A stretch of 64,000 nucleotides of DNA from UBA9659 sp965208605 (GTDB lineage Bacteria; Pseudomonadota; Gammaproteobacteria; Pseudomonadales; Azotimanducaceae): contig OZ242345.1 of assembly GCA_965208605.1 (NCBI GenBank), positions 1,240,001 to 1,304,000 of the forward strand, in the 5' to 3' direction. This document shows, piece by piece, positions 16,753 to 25,700 of this stretch (within the stretch, counting starts at the first letter, position 1; every line of letters begins with the position of its first letter). The notes beneath the pieces were generated by a model. The model was given only the letters and a program-made list of their open reading frames with translations. It was not told the origin of the DNA and did not search any database. A program made the position numbers and the translations under genes.

Positions 16753-19700
16753 TTAAAAGGCGAGCTTGCCCTTTAGATAGATGCGGTGGTCAGCGGTGGT
16801 GGTGCTTTCTTTGCGCTCGGTGACGAGTTTCAGATCAAACGCCTTGCTGCGCTGCCACTGCACACCTAAGCGATAGGTGTCGCCACTGTCGCCGAAGCTC
16901 AGTTCAGTGTAGGGCGTCATGAGGCCAGGGCCCCTGGGCGCGTACATGCCGTAATCCAAACGGACCTCCAGGCTCGGGCTGTAGTCGCGGCTGTAGTCAG
17001 CGGAACCGCCTTGACGGCTAGCCCCCAAGCCCTCATCTATCAGCCCCTGCTGCCAGAGTTGTTGCACGCCGCCAGTTGCCACCCCATAACCAGGCTTCAG
17101 GCTGAAAGACAGGCCCCGCCCGTTCGTTAACGGCTGGAAGCTAATCACCCCACTCAGCCCCCACTCATCAGTATCACCCTTGCCGTCCACCAGCAGCTGC
17201 GCCTTGCTCTGCATGCTGAGCCCACCACCGGGGCTGGCATAGCGCAGGCTGACACCCAACTCAGTACCCGCACCGGTCTTGCCATCGCCGCCATCCTGCC
17301 GCGCACCGACTTCCACACTAGATACCAATTGCCCGCCCCGGTGCATGGTGTGCTTGCGCGTCGCTTCCAGGGTCATCCGCAGACGGCGAACATCCAGGTC
17401 CTGGGACGCCAGTTGCGCGCTGGATTTCACTTCCAGTTGAGTTTGGACCGCTTCCGCCTTGAGGCGCAGGGTGGTGAGGTCGGTCTCCATCAAGACACCA
17501 CTAGCACCCGCCCCCAGGGTCTGCATGCTGAGGTCGCTAGACAAGACGTCCGCCTTGGGTGTAGCTTCTATGATTTCCAGTTCGCCCTGGCTGTGGCCAA
17601 AGGTCGCCCAGAAGTCCAGCGTCTTTGTCGTCCAACCTAGATAGGTATGGACACCGGTCATATCCAGGTCATAGTCGCCGCTGGCAGTCCCGTCCTCGGT
17701 GGTATAGTCCAGTTCCGCTTCGGTTTTGGAGACCGAGATGCCGACCAGGGTCTGCTCATTCAGGTGTTTATCCAGACCCAGTTGCAAACTAAAGAGGTCG
17801 CCGTCCCAACGTGCTCCATCAGAGCCATCCATACTGCGGTAGTCGCCCGCACCCCAGAGGGTGAAGCCCTGAGCGCCAGAGCCAGAGGCACCGCCGCCCG
17901 CGCCATTCAAGGGCAGCACAAAGGCAGACCCCGCCAAGACTCGCTTCAAGTCAAACTGGTCATCGGCGATGGCGCGTCCCTGGGCTTTGATGATACCCGT
18001 CAGGCTGGAAGCACCACCGAGGCTAGCACTACTGCTAGTAGCTCCGGCAATGTTTGAGAGCCGTGCCTGCTCCAGGCGCTGCACAATAGCACTGACATGC
18101 TGGTCCGCCATGGCGCGTGCCACTTCCGGCAGTATCACTGCATTAAGCGCAGCAATGTCGCGTACGACGATGACGATGCGGGTAACCGTGTCGGCAGCAT
18201 TGCCGGCGGCATCGGATACATCATAAGTGATGGTGTATTCCCCAAGCGTGTCGGTATCCACTGTGTCGCCGCCAACGGCAATGCGGCCACTGAGAACACC
18301 ATCCGCCGCATCACTTGCCGTGGCTCCCGGGTCAATGAAGGTGCTGCCTTGAGCGACCTCCATGGGGCTGGCACCTATGAGCCTAATCTCCGGCGCCACG
18401 GTGTCTGGCGGCATAGCAGATACTTCTGCTGAGGCCGCGCCCGCGCCGATGACGTTCAGCGCACGCACCTGGAAGTAATAACTCGTGCCGCCGGTCAAGC
18501 CAGTCACGGTGTGGCTGCTTGAGTCTGTGGTTGCCGTCCAGGGGGCGGCATAGTTGCCCGCACTCCCCTCAGCCTGGCGATATTCATAGCCGGTAATGGC
18601 ACTGCCGCCATCATTAGCCGGCGCCTCCCAGGTCAGCTGGACGGTCATGAGGTCCACCATGGCAACCAGGTTGACCGGTGCATGGGGTGGCGTTTTCGCG
18701 GTGCCGCGCACGTTCGCCGCGCTGGCGGGACCGGCGTTGCTGTCGGTGTCCTCCACGCTGCCCGCGGCAAGGGTCAGGGTGAAGGCTGCCGCAGTCGGGG
18801 TGAAAGTGATCATATAGGTGTCGCCAGAGCCGCTCAGGCTATCCACTGTGGCACCCGTGGCGGTGATGTCGGTAGCAACCAAGCCGGTTACCGCCTCATT
18901 GAAGGTGAGGCTGACCGTCTGCGCGGTGCCAATCACCCCTTCGTCAATGGTGCCGAAGGTCGCCGTCGGCGCGTCGCCCGCGGTGATGGTGAGCGTGTTG
19001 GTACCGGAGAAATCGGCATCATCGGTAACGGTCAGGGTGAAAGCCAGGACTCCGCTAGCCGGTGCGGTGAAGGTCGCGATGGCGGTGTTGGCGTTGGTCA
19101 AGGCGATTGCCGTGGTGGGCGTGGTCGCAACGCCATCGGTCATCGTATGCACCCAGGCATAAGTCAGGACACCATTTTCGGGGTCGCGACTGCCCGTGCC
19201 GTCCAGCGTTACGGGCGCGCCGGGCATCACACTTTGCTCGGCATCCAAACCCAGACCGCCACCAACATCTGCCATCGGTGCCAAGTTAGCGGTGACGGTG
19301 ACGGTGGAGGTGGTGGTGTCATCGTCCTCATCGGTGACGGTCAGGGTGAAGACCAGGACTCCGCTAGCCGGTGCGGTGAAGGTCGCGGTGGCGGTGGTGT
19401 CGCCGCTCAAGGTTACATCCGTGCCGCTGGTCTGCACCCAGGCATAAGTCAGAGCATCATCGTCGCCATCGGGGTCGGTAGCGGTGCCGCTCAAGGTTAC
19501 GGGCGCGCCGGGCATCACGATTTGCTCGGCATCCAGACCCACACCGGCACCAACATCGACGAGTGGCTGCGAGGTTACGGTGATGGTTACGGTAACGGAG
19601 ACGGGCGGACCATGAGAATCGGTCACGGTCATGCCGAAGGACAGGACCCCGACGGTAGCCGGTGCGGTGAAGGTCGGGCGGGCGGTGTCAGCACCGGTCA

Positions 19701-22700
19701 ACATGATTGGCACGGTGGGCGCAACGCCATCGGTCAAGGTGTGCTCCCAGGCGAAGATCAGCGAAGCGTCTTCTTGATTGGGGTCACTGGCAGAGCCTTC
19801 CAGCGTTACGATTTGGCCAACAGACACGCTGCGGTCGCCGCCAGCATCGGTAGTCGGGGGCGTGTTACTCACGGTGATGGTGACCGTGCCGGCGCCGGTG
19901 GCGGGGGGATCGAAATCATCCGAGACGGTGATGGTGAAGACCAGAATCCCGGGGGTAGTTGTGGTGAAGGTCGCGGTGGCGGTGTCAGCGCCGGTCAAGG
20001 TTACCGCCGTGCCGCTGTCCTGCACCCATTCATACCTCAACGTATCGCTCACATCGAGGTCGGTGGCGCTGCCGCTCAGAGTTACGGACACGTCGTGCAA
20101 CACGGTCTGATCTGCGCTGGTAGTGACCAGCGGGGCCCGGTTGGCTGCCGCCGCGCCAACGGTGACGGTGCGGAGAAGCACTCTGACATTACCGGCGGCA
20201 TCGGTTACGGTGTAGGTGTAGACGTAGAGTCCGGCGGTGTCGGGGTCCAGTTCAGTCGTGCCGCCGGGACCTTGAATGGTCGTTACAATGTCGTCAGCGG
20301 AGTCCGTTGTGCTCAGATCTTCGTCATAAGTGCCACCGACCGGGATGACCACCCGTGGACCTCCTGCCCCCAGGCTTACTACCGGCGGAGAGGTATCAGC
20401 AAATATATCGGCGGTGTAGGGGTCGGCGAATGCTTCATGCACGCCGCCGGCGACATCCGTGAGAGTGTTCACATTGAAGGAGACCGTGCCAATGTCGAGC
20501 GGTCGCACCGTATAAGTTGCCTGGTATTCCCATTCCGTGCCGGTGGCAACCAAATTCTGTGCTGGCGGCTGGGTTGGCGCATGCCGCACATGAAATTGGG
20601 CGGCACCCACAAGCGAAGCCGCTGTCAACGCTCGGGTGGAAGATAGCGTTATCGTATACGTATCACCGGCGTTCAGGAGGGTGGTGTCGCCGGCCCGTTC
20701 CACACCGCCGGTATGCACGAAGTCTAGATCAAGCATCAGTGGCGGGCCCGCGGTGCCGTCCTTGGTCTGTAGGAGGTTGGGGTTGCCGCTGGCATCCTGC
20801 ACGCTGCCGGTTTGAATGATCAGGGTAAATTCTGGCGCGGTCGGGGTGAAGTCGATGTCGTAGGTGTCGCTGGGGCCTTGGCTGGGGGTAACCTTATTCA
20901 CCGTGAGACCGACGGAGCCGGAGAAATCACCCCTATTCAATTTAGTTACCAGTTCGTCGAAGGTGATGGTATGCGTCTGTTCTATGCCAACCACACCAGC
21001 GGTAATGGTGCCCAAAGTCACGACCGGGCGGATGGTGTCGTCCGACGGGTCTATGCTGACGAAGGTGGTATCGGTGTCGCTCTCACCGGTCGCATCGGTT
21101 ACGGTCAGGGTGAAGGTGAACGTCCCCACTTCAGTCGCGTCGAAAGCCGGGCGGCGTGCGTTTGGGTTTGACAGCACAATGGGGGTGGCGGGCGCGCCGC
21201 CATCGGTCTCGGTGTGTTCCCAGACGTAGTCCAACGTATTGCTCTCTTGATTGGGGTCGCTACTTGCCGAGCCATCCAGCCTTACTTCCACGCCGACAAG
21301 CAAGGATTGACCGTGTCCGGCATCGGCGGTCGGTGGCTGCTCGGGTATCAGCGCGTTGCCGTGCGCGATCAACTCGCTGGCGGGTCCGGAGTTCGGGGTG
21401 GCGGCGGTGTCTTGCACCGCGTTCACGGCAAGGCGCAGGGTGAAGATCTGCGCGGTCGGGGTGAAGGTGATGTGGTAGATGATGCCGTCTGCGCTGTCTG
21501 CCACGCTAATTTCCTCAACACCAGTGGAGGCGGAAAGAGCACTCGCTACCAAACCTTCTACCGCTTCGGAGAAGATGAGTCTGACGGTCTGTGCTATGCC
21601 AGTCATACCTTCGGCAAGGGGGCCGAAGTTCACGGTCGGCGCGGTGCCATCAATCGCGCTGCCGCTCAGGCTCAGCGCGTTGGTGGGGCCCGAGTTCGGG
21701 GTGGCGGCGGTGTCGTTCACGCTACCCGCGGCAAGGGTCAGGGTAAAGGCGGCCGCGGTCGGGGTGTGGGTGATGCGGTAGGTGATGCCGTCTCCGGTGT
21801 TAGCCACGCTAATTTCCGTAACACCAGCGGAGTCGGAGAAGTCGGCGTCAGTCAAACCGGTTACCACCTCATCGAAGGTGAGGATTGCCGTCTGTGCTAT
21901 GCCAGTCATACCTTCGGCAAGGGTGGCGAAGGTCGCGGTCGGCGCGGTGCCATCAATCGCGCTGCCGCTCACGCTCTGCGCGGTTACGGGGCCCGCGTTC
22001 CGATTCACGTCGGTCACGCTATCCGCGGTAAGGGTCAGGGTAAAGGAGGTCGCAGTCGGGGTGAAGGTGATGGTCCAGGTGATGCTGTCTCCGGTGTTTG
22101 CCACATCACTCACCGTGGCACCGGTGGATTCGGATAAGTCGCTTTCATCAAAACCGTCTATCACTTCGGAGAAGATGATGTTGTGCGTCTGCTCGGTGCC
22201 CGTCACACCGGCGGCAATAGTGCCTAAGTCCACGCTCGGCACGCTTGCCGGTGCCGCGCTGGCGGTCACGCTCAGCGCGCTGGCGGGGCCCGAGTTCGGG
22301 GTGGCGGCGGTGTCGCTCACGCTATCCGCGCTAAGGGTCAGGGTGAAGGATGCCGCGTTCGGGATGAAGGAGAGGGCGTAGGTCGTGCCGGAGCCGCTCA
22401 ACATAATTCCGATGACACCGCTGGAAGCGGAGAAGTCGGCGTCAGTCAAACCGGTTACCTCCTCATCGAAGGTGAGGCTGACCGACTGTCGCGTGCCAAT
22501 CACACTGTCGGTGGGGGTGGCGAGAACCGCAGTCGGCGCGGTGGTGTCAGATGCCACGACGGTGATGGTTAGCGTGTCGGTGATGGCGGCACTGGCGGCA
22601 TCGGTTACGGTCAGGGTGAACTCCAGAGTCGCGGCGCTATCCGGTGCGGTGAAAGCCGCGGTGGCGGTGGCGGCATCGTTCAAGGTTACATTCGTGCCGC

Positions 22701-25700
22701 TGTTCTGCGTCCAGAGGTATGTCAACGTATCGCTCGCTTGATCGGGGTCGGTCGCGGTGCCGCTCAAGGTTACGTTCGCGCTGAAGGTTACGCTCTGATC
22801 GGGCCCGGCATTGACTGTCGGCGCGGTGTTGGGTGCATCGCGGGTTACGGTAACGGTGTAGGTTTTCTCGGTGCCGTCTTGGGCGGCAACCACGATGTCG
22901 ATGGTATTTGCGCCAACATCCAGGGCAATCGCGGCGCTGGCTGCGCCACTGGCAACCGCCGTGCCAGCCACGGTTACGCTGGCGGTGGCATCATTCACAG
23001 TCGGCGTGACTCTGATGCGGGCTACCGCATTACCCACCTCGGCGGTGTAGTCCACGGTGGCGGCGGCAAAGGCGGGCACCAAAGCACCAGCCGAGAGAGT
23101 CAAAGATGACAAGTCCGCATCCGCGGACAGGGTTACGCTCGCGGCAAGCACGACTACGGTCGCCGCGCTGGTAACGCTCTTGTCGGGACCATGACCATCG
23201 GTGTAAGTAACGATGACTTCAAGGGTCTCGCCCACTTCGGTTGCGGTCGGCATGTAGGTCGCCTCGTTGGTAGTACCAGTGATGGTGCTGCCGTCCGTGT
23301 TTTGCCATAGATGGCCAGTAACCGTAACCGGACTAGACGGCGAATCCGGGTCGGTTACCGCGCCGGCGGTCAAGGTCTGCCCGGCTTGAACGGCGCCGCT
23401 GATGGCAGCGATGCGTCCGGTCTCATCCTCATTGGTCACGGTTATCGTTACCGCAAGTTCGCTACTCGCACTCGTGGTGCTATCGGTGGCGGTCACGGTA
23501 ATCTGATAGACGTTGTCGGCGTCAGCGTCCTGCGGGTCTTCATAGTTGGGGTCATTGGCGAAACCCAACCTACCGTCGCCACTAATAGCGAACGAGTCCG
23601 CATCCGCGCCGGAGCGTGTCCAGGTAACGCTAATGGAGTTGCCATCGGCATCTTGCGTGGCGGTGTAGGCCGCCACTGTCTCGGTGTTCTCGCGATGACT
23701 CACCGCTCCACTGCCAACGATAACCGGCTTGGCGGGTGCGGTTACGGTGATGGTTACCGTGTCGGTGTCGGTGTTGGTGGCGGAGTCACCGGAATCATCG
23801 GTTACGGTCAGTTCGAATATCAGCACCGCGGCGGTCGCCGGTGCGGTGAAGGTGGGAGCGGCGATAGCGGCATCGCTCAAGGTTACATTCGTGCCGCTGG
23901 TCTGCGTCCATGAATAAGTCAGGGCATCGCCATCGGGGTCGGTGGCGCTGCCGTCCAGCGTTACCACCGCGTCGGCGATCACGCTCTGCGCGTCTCCCGC
24001 CTCGGCAACTGGCGCCTGGTTAGCCGCGGTGCCGGTCACGCGCCTGGCTGCCAGCGGATTTTCCGCCGGACCGGTATTGCCGGCTTCGTCGCTCACGCTA
24101 TTCGCGTTAAGGGTTATGGTGAAGGTCTTCGCGCTTGGGGTGATGGCGAGGGTGTAGGCATCGCCGCCGGAGCCGCCAATGTTGGTTATCCTGGCACCAA
24201 CCACGGTGAAGTCGTTGATAGCCAGCCCGGTTACCACTTCGGAGAAGGTGAAGTCGTGCTCCAGTTCCTCGCCAATCACACCGACCTCAGTAATGGTGGC
24301 ACCGCCAAAGTCCACGCTCGGCACGGTGGTGTCAGCGGCGCGGGTGACGGTGATGGTGTAGGTTTTCTCGGTGCCGTCCTCGGCGGTAATAACAACACCA
24401 AGGGATACCAAGTCGCCGGTGAATGGAAAAGTCTCGGTACTGTCACCACTACCATCAACATCCGCAGCCGCACTGGGGTCATCAGGATTTGCCGTAAGCG
24501 TAAATTCGTTCGCATCGGTCGCCACGGTCGCGGTATAACTTGTCGTGTCCGCAGTAATCGCTTCATTCAACGCGCTAACCATGCCGTTGTTATCCGTTAT
24601 GGTCACGCTACCCAAGTCCGCATTAGAGGATAAGAGCAGGGCTCGGACGATTTGGAACCGATATGTTTCAGTGAGTGCACCGACGCTGACGACAACGTCA
24701 AGTGTGTTTATCCCCGGATCCAGATCAAGCACATAACTGTCACCACTGGAAATCATCGTCCTATCCACAGTCAGGCTTGCCGAGGCATCATTCACGGTCG
24801 GCGTGGTGGTGATTTCATCCACATCGCTCGCCACATTGACGGTGTACATGTAGACGCCACTCTGAAATGCTGGGGTTATGCTGTCAGGTGTCGGCGTGAA
24901 CACCACACCGCTCAAGTCGGCATTCGCAGGCGGCGGCGCGGCGCGGGTGATGGTAACGGTGTAGGTTTTCGTGCTGGCATCTTCGGCGGTAACGGTAATG
25001 CCAATGTTATTGGCGCCGACAGCCAGCGGAATCGCAGCGGAGGGGGTGCCACTGGTAACCTCGACGAAAGCAACGGTTACGCTGGCGGCGGCATGATTCA
25101 CAGTCGGCGTGACCGTAACGCTTGCCACATCATGCGCCACCTCACCGGCGTTGTATGCCGTGGTGGCAGCAGCAAAGGGGGGCAAGGTGCCTTCGGAGAT
25201 AGTTAAGGCGGACAAGTTCGCATCCGAGGATTCGGTTGCGAACTCGGCACGCACGGCTTGGGTCGGTGTGCTGGTAACGGTTTTGCCGGCACCGTGCCCG
25301 TCGTTGTAAGTAACCATGACTTCAATGGTCTTGCCCACCTCGGTTGCGGTCGGCGTGTAGGTCGGCGTGTTAGCAATACCAGTGATGTCGCTGCCGTCCG
25401 TGTTTTGCCATAGATGGGCGGTAACCGTGACCGGCGAAGACGGATTCGGCGAATCCGGGTCGGTTATCGTGCCGGCGGTCAAGGTCATGCCGACCTGCGC
25501 GGTGCCAGTGATGGCGCTGATGCTGCCCGCTTCCTCTGAATTTTGCACTATAATCCTAACATCACCAATGACTGACATGGGCGGCGTGCCGTCATCGGTG
25601 CCGGTCACGGTGACCTCGTAGATGGGATCATGCGCGCTTTCAAAGTCCGGCGAAGTATTAAAAGTCAAGTCGCCGCTTGCGGGGTCAATCGTAAAGAACC

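Noticed and set aside
18682..20646. Long open frame of about 654 codons on the plus strand opposite the giant adhesin gene
   Set aside because: It is rich in glycine, arginine and histidine with no family features, and lies opposite a gene with clear repeated domains; the biased, repeated coding sequence explains the open antisense frame.
21214..22137. Other long plus-strand frames inside the adhesin gene
   Set aside because: Same reason: they follow the repeat period of the opposite strand and have no recognisable start signals or domains.
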